Shown one piece after another: positions 1-9,128 of a stretch of DNA of 64,000 bases. Position 1 is the first letter of the stretch; every line of letters starts with the position of its first letter. A program made the translations under genes and the position numbers. This DNA comes from Pseudomonadota bacterium (GTDB taxonomy: Bacteria; Pseudomonadota; Gammaproteobacteria; Burkholderiales; SG8-39). The DNA lies in assembly GCA_021811085.1 (NCBI GenBank), contig JAJZPQ010000012.1, positions 1 through 64,000 of the forward strand, read 5' to 3'. The notes below the pieces were generated by a model that searched no databases, was not told where the DNA came from, and saw only the letters and a program-made list of their open reading frames with translations.

Positions 1-108
1 ATCGCAGATGAACACCGAGGGCCCGGCAATCAGCTTCCTCACTTCATGCTGGCTCTTGCCGCAGAAGGAGCAGTACAGGAGCTTCTCGCCGGTGTTTTTT
101 TCGGTCAT
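1..108 (-). CDS. clpX: ATP-dependent Clp protease ATP-binding subunit ClpX, N-terminal fragment
   Basis: Only the first 36 codons lie in the window; the gene runs off the left edge. They encode the start of the ClpX zinc-binding domain, beginning [20 protein letters not shown], with the first CxxC pair (Cys13, Cys16) and the family sequence [16 protein letters not shown]. ClpX is the AAA+ unfoldase that feeds substrates into ClpP. It lies 7 bp downstream of clpP on the same strand, the standard tig-clpP-clpX order, so co-transcription is likely. The ATPase part cannot be judged here. Confidence 0.93.
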   Translation of the reverse strand, partial: MTEKNTGEKLLYCSFCGKSQHEVRKLIAGPSVFICD

Positions 109-115
109 TTACGCC

Positions 116-787
116 TCATTTCTGCGCATCGGCACGATTGCTCAGCACCTTGTCCACTATGCCATATGTCACGGCTTCGTCCGCCGACATGAAATTGTCG
201 CGATCCGTATCGCGCGCGATGGTATCCACGCTCTGCCCGGTATGCAGCGCCAGCATCTCGTTCAGCCGCCCGCGCAAGTACAGAATTTCCTTGGCATGGA
301 TTTCGATGTCCGACGCCTGACCCTGGAAACCGCCCATGGGCTGATGGATCATGACGCGCGAATTGGGCAGGCAGAAACGCTTGCCCTTGGCTCCCGCCGC
401 GAGCAGGAACGAGCCCATGCTGGCGGCTTGGCCGACGCACAGCGTGCTCACGTCGGGCTTGATGAACTGCATCGTGTCGTAGATCGCCAGCCCGGCCGAA
501 ACAGAACCGCCGGGGGAATTGATATAGAAGGAGATGTCCTTGTCCGGATTTTCCGACTCCAGGAACAGCAGCTGGGCGACGATCAGATTGGCCGTCATCT
601 CGTTCACCACGCCTACCAGGAATACCACCCGCTCTTTCAGCAGGCGCGAGTAGATGTCGTAGGCGCGCTCACCGCGGCCGCTCTGCTCGATGACCATGGG
701 AATCAGGCCCAGGCCTTGCGCGCCCTCATACTCGGCCTGCGGCTGCGTCCAGCCCGCCGTTTGCGGCTTCCAGCCCGGCTGTATCAT
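116..787 (-). CDS. clpP: ATP-dependent Clp protease proteolytic subunit ClpP
   Basis: The 223-residue serine protease forms the tetradecameric proteolytic chamber used by ClpX (and ClpA where present) for cytosolic protein turnover. The catalytic triad is visible: Ser123 in GQAASMGS, His148 in MIHQPMGG, and Asp197 in RDTDRDNF, each offset by 26 from E. coli numbering. The protein has an N-terminal extension of about 26 residues, part of which is probably propeptide. The start codon overlaps the tig stop codon as ATGA, so translational coupling with tig is likely. Length and motifs are normal for the family. Confidence 0.97.
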   Translation of the reverse strand: MIQPGWKPQTAGWTQPQAEYEGAQGLGLIPMVIEQSGRGERAYDIYSRLLKERVVFLVGVVNEMTANLIVAQLLFLESENPDKDISFYINSPGGSVSAGLAIYDTMQFIKPDVSTLCVGQAASMGSFLLAAGAKGKRFCLPNSRVMIHQPMGGFQGQASDIEIHAKEILYLRGRLNEMLALHTGQSVDTIARDTDRDNFMSADEAVTYGIVDKVLSNRADAQK

Positions 788-2088
788 GCTTTCCCCATAA
801 ATTCTTCAAAGTTCACGGTTTTGTCCTCGACTTTCGCGTGCTTGAGCACCCAGGCGACGACGTTATCCTCCAGCGCCAGGCTTTCCATTTCAGACAGGCG
901 CTGCGGCTGTGAGTAAATCCATTTTACCACCTCATCCGGCTGCTCGTAGCTCTCGGCCTGCTCCGCCACCAGGGCGCGCACCTGCTCCGGTTTGGCCGCC
1001 AGATCGTGCGCCTGCACCAGCTCGGCCACGATCAAACCGAGCGATACGCGGCGCTGCGCCTGCTGCTCGAACATTTCCGGATTAATCGGCATTTGCTCCA
1101 TTTTCATGCCGCGCGCCTCCAGATCGGCGCGCGCCGCCTGCATCAGGCGCTGCGTTTCCATCTGGATCAGCGCCTTGGGCAGTTCGATCTTGGTCGCATC
1201 GAGCAAGGCCTGCATCGCCTTGTTCTTGATGTCGGCCTGGGTGCGCTTTTTCACTTCGCGCTCGATATTGGCCTGGACCTCGGCGCGCATCGTGGCCAGG
1301 TCGCCGTCGGCCACGCCGAGCGAGCGTGCGAACTCCGCATCCACCTCGGGCAGGTGCGGCTCCTCGACCTTCTTCAGCGTCAGCTCGAAGCTCGCGAGTT
1401 TGCCGGCCACGTCCTTGCCGTGGTAATCGGCAGGAAACGTCAGTTCGAAGGTCTTGCTCGCGCCGGCCGCGAGCCCGAGCGCGTTGGTCTCGAACTCGGG
1501 CAGCATCTGTTTTTCGCCCAGCACGAACACAAAATCGGTCGCCTTGCCGCCGGCAAACTCGACCCCGTCGATCTTGCCCAGGAAATCTGCGGTCACGCGA
1601 TCGCCTGCGGCCGCGGGCCGCTCGACCGCATGAAAGTGCTGGCGCTGCTTGCGCAGGATTTGCAGGGTCTTTTCGACTTCGGCATCGCCCACCGTAAGCG
1701 CCGGGCGTTCGATCCGGCTCGCGCCTACATCGCCCACCGCCACTTCCGGATAGATCTCGAACGTCGCGCTGAATTCGATGTTTTTCGCGTCGGCCTCGCC
1801 CGGTTTGGGTTCGATGCGCGGATAGCCGGCCACCTTGAGCTTCTGCTCGCGTACTGCGTCGCTGAACGCTTTTTCCACCGCGTCGCCTATCACCTCGGAG
1901 CGCACCTGCGGCCCGTATTGCTGAGCGACGAGCTTCATCGGCACCTTGCCCGGACGAAAGCCTGCCATGCGCAGATTGCGCGACAGTTTTTTCAGGCGCT
2001 CGCCGATCTGTTTCTCGATTTCCTCTACCGGCACCGCCATGTTGAGCCGGCGCTCAAGCGTGCCTAGATTCTCCAAACTTGTTTGCAT
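784..2088 (-). CDS. tig: Trigger factor, ribosome-associated peptidyl-prolyl isomerase
   Basis: This 434-residue chaperone binds at the ribosome exit tunnel and assists folding of nascent chains. The N-terminal ribosome-binding segment carries the signature GFRPGKVP (about residues 44-51). A central FKBP-like domain ([14 protein letters not shown]) and the long helical C-terminal chaperone arms follow. I chose the ATG at 2086-2088 over an upstream in-frame TTG because GAGGG sits 6 nt before it. It overlaps clpP by 4 nt at its 3' end. A tRNA-Leu gene lies just upstream on the same strand. Confidence 0.96.
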   Translation of the reverse strand: MQTSLENLGTLERRLNMAVPVEEIEKQIGERLKKLSRNLRMAGFRPGKVPMKLVAQQYGPQVRSEVIGDAVEKAFSDAVREQKLKVAGYPRIEPKPGEADAKNIEFSATFEIYPEVAVGDVGASRIERPALTVGDAEVEKTLQILRKQRQHFHAVERPAAAGDRVTADFLGKIDGVEFAGGKATDFVFVLGEKQMLPEFETNALGLAAGASKTFELTFPADYHGKDVAGKLASFELTLKKVEEPHLPEVDAEFARSLGVADGDLATMRAEVQANIEREVKKRTQADIKNKAMQALLDATKIELPKALIQMETQRLMQAARADLEARGMKMEQMPINPEMFEQQAQRRVSLGLIVAELVQAHDLAAKPEQVRALVAEQAESYEQPDEVVKWIYSQPQRLSEMESLALEDNVVAWVLKHAKVEDKTVNFEEFMGKA

Positions 2089-2173
2089 CAAATTCCCTCA
2101 AAGTCTGCTACTAAACCAGGAAATCGAAAGGAGGCACCCCCTTTTCGTAACCCACTCGACTAGCCCCACGGCG

Positions 2174-2258
2174 TGGTGCGAAGGAAGGGACTCGAACCCC
2201 CATGCCGTAAGGCGCTGGAACCTAAATCCAGTGCGTCTACCAATTCCGCCACCTTCGC
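2174..2258 (-). tRNA. tRNA-Leu, anticodon UAG
   Basis: An 85-nt tRNA with a long variable arm is encoded on the minus strand. The acceptor stem GCGAAGG pairs with CCTTCGC, and CCA is encoded at the 3' end (2174-2176). The anticodon stem CTGGA/TCCAG encloses the loop TTTAGGT, giving anticodon UAG, which reads CUA leucine codons. The T arm contains GGTTCGAGTCC. The gene is immediately upstream of tig, and no integrase or attachment-site duplication is seen beside it. Confidence 0.96.
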
Positions 2259-2333
2259 GCAGGTGCAATTTTACGCGATTTCCCCATATACTGTCAGCCC
2301 AAGTTTTACCAATTCCTCAAGAATTTCAAGCGA

Positions 2334-3143
2334 ATGTCCGTAGGCCACTACGAGAATTTCCCGGTTGCCTCGGTGCTGCTGCCGGCCTCGCTGCGCCATC
2401 CCGTCTCGGTCATCTACCGCTTCGCCCGCTCGGCCGACGATTTCGCCGACGAAGGCGAACTGCCGCCCAGCCAGCGGCTGGCGCTGCTCGATGATTATCG
2501 TCAAGAACTGCGGCGACTGGAGTCTGGGCTCGCGCCGGCACAGGCGCTGTTCGTGGAACTCGGGCGGGTCGCCCTTGCATACCGCCTGCCGTGGCAACTG
2601 TTTCACGACCTGCTGGACGCGTTTTCCCAGGATGTGGTGAAAAAGCGCTATGCCTGCTATGCCGAACTCCTGGATTACTGCCGCCGCTCGGCCAACCCGG
2701 TGGGGCGCCTGCTGCTGCATTTGTTCGGTGCCGCAGATGCAGACAGGCTGCAGCAGTCGGATGCGATCTGCAGCAGCCTGCAGCTGATCAATTTCTGGCA
2801 GGACGTCGCGATCGACTGGCGCAAAGACCGCATCTACCTGCCGCAGGACGAGATGCAGCGCTATGGCGTGAGCGAAGCCCAGATCGCGGCGAGCGACGCG
2901 TCCGGCACATGGCCAGCGCTCATGCGCTTTCAAGTCGAGCGCGCGCGCGCCCTGATGCAAACAGGCGCGCCGCTCGGACGAGCATTGCCCGGACGCATCG
3001 GATTGGAAATCCGCAGCATCGTCCAGGGGGGGCTGCGCATACTCGAAAAAATAGACAAGGTCGAAGGCGACGTCTACCATCGGCGACCGGTGTTGCGCGC
3101 TTACGACTGGCCCCTGCTGCTCGCGCGGGCGCTGACGGGCTGA
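2334..3143 (+). CDS. hpnC: Hydroxysqualene synthase HpnC (squalene/phytoene synthase family)
   Basis: A 269-residue trans-isoprenyl diphosphate synthase-like protein. In the characterised HpnCDE pathway HpnC converts presqualene diphosphate to hydroxysqualene. The family start YENFPVAS and both Asp-rich regions are visible: SADDFADE near residues 34-41, and DVAIDWRKDRIYLP further on. It is the first gene of hpnC-hpnD-hpnE, an order typical of hopanoid-producing bacteria. The ribosome binding site is weak. Distinction from HpnD rests on gene order and the N-terminal signature. Confidence 0.9.
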   Translation: MSVGHYENFPVASVLLPASLRHPVSVIYRFARSADDFADEGELPPSQRLALLDDYRQELRRLESGLAPAQALFVELGRVALAYRLPWQLFHDLLDAFSQDVVKKRYACYAELLDYCRRSANPVGRLLLHLFGAADADRLQQSDAICSSLQLINFWQDVAIDWRKDRIYLPQDEMQRYGVSEAQIAASDASGTWPALMRFQVERARALMQTGAPLGRALPGRIGLEIRSIVQGGLRILEKIDKVEGDVYHRRPVLRAYDWPLLLARALTG

Positions 3144-3195
3144 AGGCGCTCTGGCACCAGCGTGCAAAATTGAGACTCCCACTCGCGGAATAGCC

Positions 3196-4029
3196 TTGAC
3201 CCCCGACGAATACTGTCAGCAGAAAGCAGCTCAAAGCGGATCGAGCTTTTATTACTCCTTCCTGTTCCTGCCGCCGCAACGCCGCCGCGCGATAACCGCG
3301 CTCTACGCGTTTTGCCGCGAGGTGGACGACGTCGTCGACGAGTGCACCGATGCCTCCATTGCGCGCACCAAGCTCGCCTGGTGGCGGCAGGAACTCGCCC
3401 GCCTGTACGCGGGCGCACCGCAGCACCCGGTCACGCAGGCGCTCGCCCCTGCGATCGGGCCTTTCGGCATCAAGCACGAATACCTGGGTGAGATCATAGA
3501 CGGCATGGAAATGGATTTGAGCCAGAACCGCTATCCGGATTTCGCCGCACTGGAGCAGTACTGCCATCGCGTCGCCGGCGTGGTGGGCCTGCTCGCCGCT
3601 TCCATTTTCGGTTACAGCGACGAGCGCACGCTCGCCTACGCCCACACCCTGGGCCTCGCGTTTCAGCTGACCAACATTATCCGCGACGTGGGCGAGGACA
3701 GCCGCAAGGGGCGCATTTATCTGCCGCTCGCCGAGCTGCAGCAATTCAAGGTGAGCGCGGCCGACATCCTGCACGCGCGCCAGACCGAGAACTTCACCCG
3801 CCTGATGGCGTTCCAGATCGAGCGCGCCGAGCGCTATTACAACGATGCGTTCGCGCAGCTGCCGCAAGCGGACCGCAAGGCGCAGCGGCCCGGGCTGGTC
3901 ATGGCGGCGATCTACCGCAGCTTGCTGCGGGAAATCGCCGCCGACGGCTGCAAAGTGCTGAGCCAGCGCACGGCCTTGACGCCCCTGCGCAAGCTGTGGA
4001 TCGCATGGAAGACCTGGATCACGGCCTGA
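3196..4029 (+). CDS. hpnD: Presqualene diphosphate synthase HpnD
   Basis: A 277-residue squalene/phytoene synthase family enzyme that condenses two farnesyl diphosphates to presqualene diphosphate. It has the Asp-rich substrate motif REVDDVVDE near residues 43-51 and the second motif RDVGEDSRKGRIYLP. The best start is the TTG at 3196, giving the expected N-terminus TPDEYCQQKAAQSGSSFYYSF; no ATG is available in the right place. Its 3' end overlaps hpnE by 25 nt, suggesting translational coupling. Confidence 0.92.
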   Translation: MTPDEYCQQKAAQSGSSFYYSFLFLPPQRRRAITALYAFCREVDDVVDECTDASIARTKLAWWRQELARLYAGAPQHPVTQALAPAIGPFGIKHEYLGEIIDGMEMDLSQNRYPDFAALEQYCHRVAGVVGLLAASIFGYSDERTLAYAHTLGLAFQLTNIIRDVGEDSRKGRIYLPLAELQQFKVSAADILHARQTENFTRLMAFQIERAERYYNDAFAQLPQADRKAQRPGLVMAAIYRSLLREIAADGCKVLSQRTALTPLRKLWIAWKTWITA

Positions 4030-5303
4030 ACGTCGCCGTGATCGGCGCCGGCTGGGCCGGCATGGCCGCGGCGGTCACGCTTGCGCAGGTCCGGATTCCG
4101 GTCACCGTATTCGAGGCGGCGAGGCATCTGGGCGGCCGCGCGCGCGCCGTCGCAATCGAGGGCATGCGGCTCGACAACGGCCAGCACATCCTGATCGGCG
4201 CGTACCGCGAAACGCTGCGTCTGATGCGCTTGGTCGGCGCCGAGCCGGAGCAATTGCTGCTGCGCCAGCCGCTCGCAATCGAGTACCCGGGCAAGTTCCG
4301 CCTGCGCGCGCCGCGCCTTCCGGCGCCGCTGCATCTGCTCGTCGCATTGCTCGGCGCGAGCGGCCTCGCCTGGAGCGAGCGCATCGCAGCCATACGTTTC
4401 ATGACGGCGATGCGCGGCAACGGCTATCGCATCGGCGCCGATCTGCCGGTCGCCGAATTGCTGGCAACGCACGGCCAGACCGGTGCACTCGCACGTTATC
4501 TGTGGGAGCCCTTGTGCGTGTCGGCGCTCAACACCCCTGCCGCCTCGGCTTCGGCCCAGGTCTTTCTGCATCTGCTGCGCGATGCACTGGACGGTGCGCG
4601 CGCGAATAGCGATTTCCTCATCCCGCGCGCGGATCTGGGCAAACTATTTCCCGATCCTGCGGCGGCTTTCGTGCGCGCGAGCGGCGGCGCGATACGCTTG
4701 GGAACGCCGGTGCGGACTCTGGACAAGACGGCGGACGGTTTCATTCTCGACGCAGGCGCGCAGCGCTACAGCCATGCGATCCTCGCCGTCGGGCCGCACC
4801 AGCTCGATCCCCTGCTCCAGCGCTTTGCCACGCTCGCGCCGGTGCGTGCCAGCGTGGCCGCGTTTGCCTACGAACCGATCTACACCTGCTATTTGCAGTA
4901 TCCACAAGACGTGAGCATGCCGCTGCCGATGACAGGTTTCGACGGCGGCAGCATCCAGTGGATATTCGACCGCGGCCGGCTGAACGGGATGGCAGGCTTG
5001 CTGGCGGCGGTAATCAGCGCACGCGGCGCACACCAGAACACGACCCAGGAGGCCCTCGTCGGCGCCATCCAGCGCGAGCTGGCCGCATTCCTGCCGGGTC
5101 TGCCCGCGCCGCTATGGTCGCGCGTGATCGCCGAAAAGCGCGCCACCTTTTCCTGCCGCCCGGGCATGGCGCGCCCGGCGAACCGGACCGCGGTCGAGCA
5201 TCTCTACCTCGCCGGCGACTACACCGCCAGCGACTATCCGGCCACGCTGGAGTCTGCGGTGCGCAGCGGCGTGCACGCCGCGAGTCTAGTACGGCGCCAC
5301 TAG
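4005..5303 (+). CDS. hpnE: Hydroxysqualene dehydroxylase HpnE (FAD amine-oxidase fold)
   Basis: A 432-residue flavoprotein that reduces hydroxysqualene to squalene, the last step before squalene-hopene cyclase. It opens with the dinucleotide-binding motif VIGAGWAGMAAA and continues with a family-typical GGRARA segment; the C-terminal FAD contact region LYLAGDYTASDYPATLESAV is clear. I prefer the ATG at 4005 to an in-frame GTG at 3996. Its TAG stop shares the palindrome CTAG (5300-5303) with the stop codon of convergent radA. A squalene-hopene cyclase gene is not in the window. Confidence 0.92.
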   Translation: MEDLDHGLNVAVIGAGWAGMAAAVTLAQVRIPVTVFEAARHLGGRARAVAIEGMRLDNGQHILIGAYRETLRLMRLVGAEPEQLLLRQPLAIEYPGKFRLRAPRLPAPLHLLVALLGASGLAWSERIAAIRFMTAMRGNGYRIGADLPVAELLATHGQTGALARYLWEPLCVSALNTPAASASAQVFLHLLRDALDGARANSDFLIPRADLGKLFPDPAAAFVRASGGAIRLGTPVRTLDKTADGFILDAGAQRYSHAILAVGPHQLDPLLQRFATLAPVRASVAAFAYEPIYTCYLQYPQDVSMPLPMTGFDGGSIQWIFDRGRLNGMAGLLAAVISARGAHQNTTQEALVGAIQRELAAFLPGLPAPLWSRVIAEKRATFSCRPGMARPANRTAVEHLYLAGDYTASDYPATLESAVRSGVHAASLVRRH

Positions 5304-6652
5304 CGCAGGCGCGCGACCGCCTGGTCCACCCGGTCGCAGGCGATGATTTCCAGGCCGGCTATTGCCTGCCGCGGCACGTTGGCCTTGGGGATGATTGCCT
5401 GGGTGAAGCCCAGCTTGACCGCCTCGCGCAAGCGCTCCTGACCGCGCGGCGCCGGGCGTATTTCCCCCGCGAGGCCAACCTCGCCGAACACCACCAGCTT
5501 CTGCGGCAGCGGCCGCGCGCGCAGCGAGGACACGATCGCAAGCAGCACGGCGAGATCGGCGGCCGGTTCGCTGATTTTCACGCCGCCGACCGCATTGACG
5601 AATACATCCTGATCGAAGCAGGCGATCCCGGCATGCCGGTGCAGCACCGCAAGCAGCATCGCCAGCCGATTCTGCTCCAGACCGACCGAGAGGCGGCGCG
5701 GATTGGGGGCATGCGCCTCGTCCACCAGCGCCTGAATCTCAACCAGCAGCGGGCGCGTGCCTTCCTGGGTCACCAGCACGCAGGAGCCGGGCACCTGCGC
5801 GTCGTGCTGCGACAGAAACAGCGCCGAAGGATTGGACACGCCTTTGAGTCCCTTGTCCCCCATGGCGAATACGCCGAGCTCGTTGACCGCGCCAAAACGA
5901 TTCTTGAACGCGCGGATCAGGCGAAAACTCTGGTGCGTATCGCCTTCGAAATAAAGCACGGTATCGACGATATGCTCCAGCACGCGCGGCCCGGCGAGCG
6001 CGCCTTCCTTGGTCACGTGACCGATGAACACCATGGTCGTGCCGGTCTGCTTCGCCAGGCGCGTGAGCTGCGCCGCGCATTCCCGCACTTGCGCCACCGA
6101 TCCCGGCGCCGAAGACAGCGCGTCCGAATACAGTGTCTGAATGGAATCGATGACGACGATTTCCGCTTTCGCGTCGGCGAGAATCGACTGGATCTTTTCG
6201 AGATTGATCTCGGCCAGCAGCTGCAGGCCGCCGGAGTCCAGTCCCAGGCGCGTAGCGCGCAGCGCCACCTGCTCGGCCGATTCCTCGCCGCTGACGTAGA
6301 CCGCTGCGCGCTCGGCGCTCATCGCCGCGAGCGCCTGCAACAACAACGTAGATTTCCCTATGCCCGGATCGCCTCCGATCAGCACCACCTGACCCGCAAC
6401 CAGTCCCCCGCCCAGCACGCGGTCGAATTCGACCACGCCGGTGGGCAGCCGCGGCGCTTCGCGCGCGCTCACCTCGGACAGTTTCTGCAGCCTGGATGCG
6501 CCAGCGACGCTTTTGTAGCGGTGCGTCGAGCTCGTCTCGGCCGCGGTTTCGACGAGCGTGTTCCAGGCGCCGCAGTTGGGGCATTGTCCCTGCCATTTCG
6601 GCGCGCTGCCGCCGCACTCGGTGCAGACGTAGCTGGATTTTGCTTTGGCCAT
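5300..6652 (-). CDS. radA: DNA repair protein RadA, branch-migration ATPase
   Basis: A 450-residue RecA/Lon-related helicase that acts in recombinational repair. An N-terminal C4 zinc finger (Cys10, Cys13, Cys24, Cys27) precedes the Walker A motif GGDPGIGKST. The RadA-specific KNRFG motif follows, and then a C-terminal Lon-protease-like domain. The start is set at MAKAKSSYVC, because 40 further in-frame upstream codons read into the intergenic repeat. It lies downstream of alr on the same strand, but the 291-bp gap with a multi-hairpin repeat argues against simple read-through. Confidence 0.96.
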   Translation of the reverse strand: MAKAKSSYVCTECGGSAPKWQGQCPNCGAWNTLVETAAETSSTHRYKSVAGASRLQKLSEVSAREAPRLPTGVVEFDRVLGGGLVAGQVVLIGGDPGIGKSTLLLQALAAMSAERAAVYVSGEESAEQVALRATRLGLDSGGLQLLAEINLEKIQSILADAKAEIVVIDSIQTLYSDALSSAPGSVAQVRECAAQLTRLAKQTGTTMVFIGHVTKEGALAGPRVLEHIVDTVLYFEGDTHQSFRLIRAFKNRFGAVNELGVFAMGDKGLKGVSNPSALFLSQHDAQVPGSCVLVTQEGTRPLLVEIQALVDEAHAPNPRRLSVGLEQNRLAMLLAVLHRHAGIACFDQDVFVNAVGGVKISEPAADLAVLLAIVSSLRARPLPQKLVVFGEVGLAGEIRPAPRGQERLREAVKLGFTQAIIPKANVPRQAIAGLEIIACDRVDQAVARLR

Positions 6653-6711
6653 ATAGCTATTATGATGTATGGCGTCTAGATTACTGACTGTCGCGTGCTT
6701 CAAGCAAATTT

Positions 6712-6907
6712 GCGCGCTTCGCGCGCCAACCGTGTCCTGTGTACGGATAAGAAGCATCCGTACACAGGACACGGTTATGGTAAAAACAGGGGCCGTGTCG
6801 GGTTTTATACAAGATCATCGATTGCACACGGATGGCTTTTTCATCCGTGTGCAATCGATGATCCGCGCGGACGGTTTCTTGTCCGCGCAACATCGCAGCT
6901 CCGCGAC
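6712..6907 (+). repeat. Multi-hairpin intergenic repeat, copy A (complete)
   Basis: Four consecutive inverted repeats fill the alr-radA gap. hp0 is a GC clamp, gcgcgc-ttc-gcgcgc (6712-6726). hp1 is a perfect 21-bp stem, 6728-6748 with 6756-6776, and a 7-nt loop. A 36-nt spacer ends in tatacaa. hp2 is a perfect 22-bp stem, 6813-6834 with 6842-6863, and a 7-nt loop. hp3 is 8 bp, 6865-6872 with 6881-6888. A tail aacatcgcagc follows and recurs in copy C. Related copies lie at 10426-10902. I see no coding potential, and no terminal repeats or target duplication that would prove transposition. Confidence 0.88.
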
Positions 6908-6943
6908 AAAGGTACGCGCCCCGCAAGCCGCTCCTTCGCGGCA

Positions 6944-8026
6944 TCAATCTATTCCCACCTGCGGCACGCGCGCAGCGAGTGCGCACAAAAGCTCGTAACT
7001 GACAGTGCCGGCACTGGCGGCGACTACGTCCGCGGACAGACCCTCGCCCCACAGGGTCACCGGGCTGCCGACGCGCGCTTGCGCGATATGGCTCAGGTCC
7101 ACGCACAGCATATCCATGGACACGCGGCCCACCGTGCGCGTGGGCTCACCGGCGACGAGCACGGGCGTGCTCTGCTCGTCGAGCCCTGGCGCATGGCGCG
7201 GATAGCCGTCGGCGTAGCCGCAGGCCACCACGCCTATGCGCATGGGCCGCCGCGCTTCGAACGTGCCACCATAGCCGACGCGATCGCCGGGCTGGAGCTG
7301 CTGCACCGAGATGATCTCGCTCGCGAGCGTCATGACCGGCCGCAGATCCAGCGCCGCGGCGCTCAAGTCTGCGAAAGGCGAACAGCCATAGAGCATGATG
7401 CCCGGGCGCACCCAGGCGGCGTGCGTTTCCGGGTAACGTAGAATCGCGGCCGAGTTGGCCAGGGTCGCGTCCCCCGGCAGGCCGGCGGTCCATTCGGCGA
7501 AGCGCGCCATTTGCGCGGCGACGCCGGCTGCGCCGTCGGCATCGGCAAAATGCGTCATGAACCCGATCGACCCCACCTTGCCGCTGGCCTGCAAACGGGC
7601 ATAAGCCTGGCGGACCTGGGTTCCGGCGAAGCCGAGCCGGTTCATGCCGGAGTTGACTTTCAGGCAGACTGCGACCGGCGCCAAGAGCTGCGCGCGCTCC
7701 AGCATCAATACCTGTTCCAAGTCGTGCAGCGCCAGCGTGAATCGATAGCGATCGACCGGCTCCAGATCGGACGGCTGGAAGATGCCCTCGAGCAGCAGAA
7801 TGGGCTTGGCGATGCCCGCCTCGCGCAGGCGCACCGCGTCGTTCAGATCCAGCAGCGCGTAGCCGTCGGCATTGTTCAGTCCCTGCGCGGCGCGCAGCAA
7901 ACCGTGACCGTAGGCATTGGCCTTCACCACCGCCCACACCCTGGAATTGGGCGCGTGGCGGCGCACTACCTCAAGATTGTGCCTCAAGGCGGACAGCCTG
8001 AAGCTGGCACGGATCGGGCGCGGCAT
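6944..8026 (-). CDS. alr: Alanine racemase, PLP-dependent
   Basis: A 360-residue fold-type III PLP enzyme that interconverts L- and D-alanine for peptidoglycan synthesis. The PLP lysine is Lys35 in [10 protein letters not shown]. The catalytic tyrosine lies in RVGYGGTF, and the conserved [10 protein letters not shown] follows. It is 37 bp downstream of a LysR regulator gene on the same strand and upstream of radA, a common betaproteobacterial arrangement. Length is normal. The 3' end is followed directly by repeat copy A, whose stems may end transcription. Confidence 0.95.
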   Translation of the reverse strand: MPRPIRASFRLSALRHNLEVVRRHAPNSRVWAVVKANAYGHGLLRAAQGLNNADGYALLDLNDAVRLREAGIAKPILLLEGIFQPSDLEPVDRYRFTLALHDLEQVLMLERAQLLAPVAVCLKVNSGMNRLGFAGTQVRQAYARLQASGKVGSIGFMTHFADADGAAGVAAQMARFAEWTAGLPGDATLANSAAILRYPETHAAWVRPGIMLYGCSPFADLSAAALDLRPVMTLASEIISVQQLQPGDRVGYGGTFEARRPMRIGVVACGYADGYPRHAPGLDEQSTPVLVAGEPTRTVGRVSMDMLCVDLSHIAQARVGSPVTLWGEGLSADVVAASAGTVSYELLCALAARVPQVGID

Positions 8027-8063
8027 CTATTTCGCCGGATAGCCTGGACGGCGGATCACGCGC

Positions 8064-8969
8064 TCAGCCCTTGACGGAATTCTTCAGCCTGCCCTTGGAA
8101 AACTCGACAAAGCTGGTGACCAGGCGCGAACGAAATTTTTCTTTCGGATAGACCAGCGACAGCGTGCGCGTGAGCCGGGGCATGAGCGGCAGCGACACCA
8201 GTGCACCGAGCTGCTTTTCCTTGGCCACGATCACTTTGGACATGATGGCATAGCCCAAGCCGGTTTCCACCACGCCCTTGATCGCATCCGGACTGCCCAA
8301 TTCCATCACGATGTTTATCTCGTCGGCCGAAAATCCGGCGCGGCGAAAATAACTGTCGGTCACTTCGCGCGTCCCCGACCCGGCTTCACGGCTGACATAG
8401 GCATGCTGCAGCAGCTGCTTCGGCGTCACCGTCTTGAGCTTCGCCAGCGGATGCCCCGGCGCGCACACCACCTGCAGTTCGTCCTCGCAGCAATCCTCGG
8501 TCGACAGGCTGGGCAGATGCGAAGGCGCTTCGATCAAGCCTATGTCCAGGCTGTGCGCCGCAACGCCATGCTCGACCGTCTCCGAATTCGCCACCGTCAG
8601 ACGCGCCTTGACCCCCGGATAGGCGACCTTGAACTCGCCCAGTACCCGCGGCAGCATGAACTCGGCGATGGTCATGCTCGCGCCGATCAGCAGCAGGCCC
8701 TGCACTTCGCCCGTGAGCTCGCTCACGCGGGTATCGAGTTCGGCCGAAAGCGAGAGTATGCGTTCCGCATATTCCAGCACCACTTCACCGGCGGCGGTGA
8801 GCGAAATCTTGCCGTGTCCGCGGTCAAACAAGCGCGTATTGAAGTGCTCCTCCAGCTGCTTGATTTGAAACGTCACCGCCGGCTGCGTCATGAACAGCGT
8901 CTCGGCCGCCTTGGTAAAGCTGCTCTGCTTGGCTACTGCATGAAACACCTGCAATCGTCTGTCTGCCAT
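8064..8969 (-). CDS. LysR-family transcriptional regulator (CysB/CbbR-like)
   Basis: A 301-residue regulator. The N-terminal winged helix-turn-helix (about residues 1-60) contains the LysR signature SSFTKAAETLFMTQPAVTFQIKQLEEHF. A periplasmic-binding-protein-like effector domain fills the rest. It is divergent from lplT across 159 bp (8970-9128), so it may control lplT or itself from there. That gap holds the small palindrome TTAT-tgaatc-ATAA at about 9009-9022, a possible but unproven operator. The resemblance to CbbR/CysL types is by eye, and the effector is unknown. Confidence 0.88.
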   Translation of the reverse strand: MADRRLQVFHAVAKQSSFTKAAETLFMTQPAVTFQIKQLEEHFNTRLFDRGHGKISLTAAGEVVLEYAERILSLSAELDTRVSELTGEVQGLLLIGASMTIAEFMLPRVLGEFKVAYPGVKARLTVANSETVEHGVAAHSLDIGLIEAPSHLPSLSTEDCCEDELQVVCAPGHPLAKLKTVTPKQLLQHAYVSREAGSGTREVTDSYFRRAGFSADEINIVMELGSPDAIKGVVETGLGYAIMSKVIVAKEKQLGALVSLPLMPRLTRTLSLVYPKEKFRSRLVTSFVEFSKGRLKNSVKG

Positions 8970-9128
8970 ACCCCCGTCCGATCACGCCTATGCTGTATTA
9001 TCCAGCCTTATTGAATCATAAATCGGCGCGCAAGAACAGCTGATGCGCAATTTTCGCGATTCCGGGTGGCATCATGGTATAAAGCGCCCTGCCTCTGACT
9101 ACAATAGCTCATCCCCTATTCCCCATAG

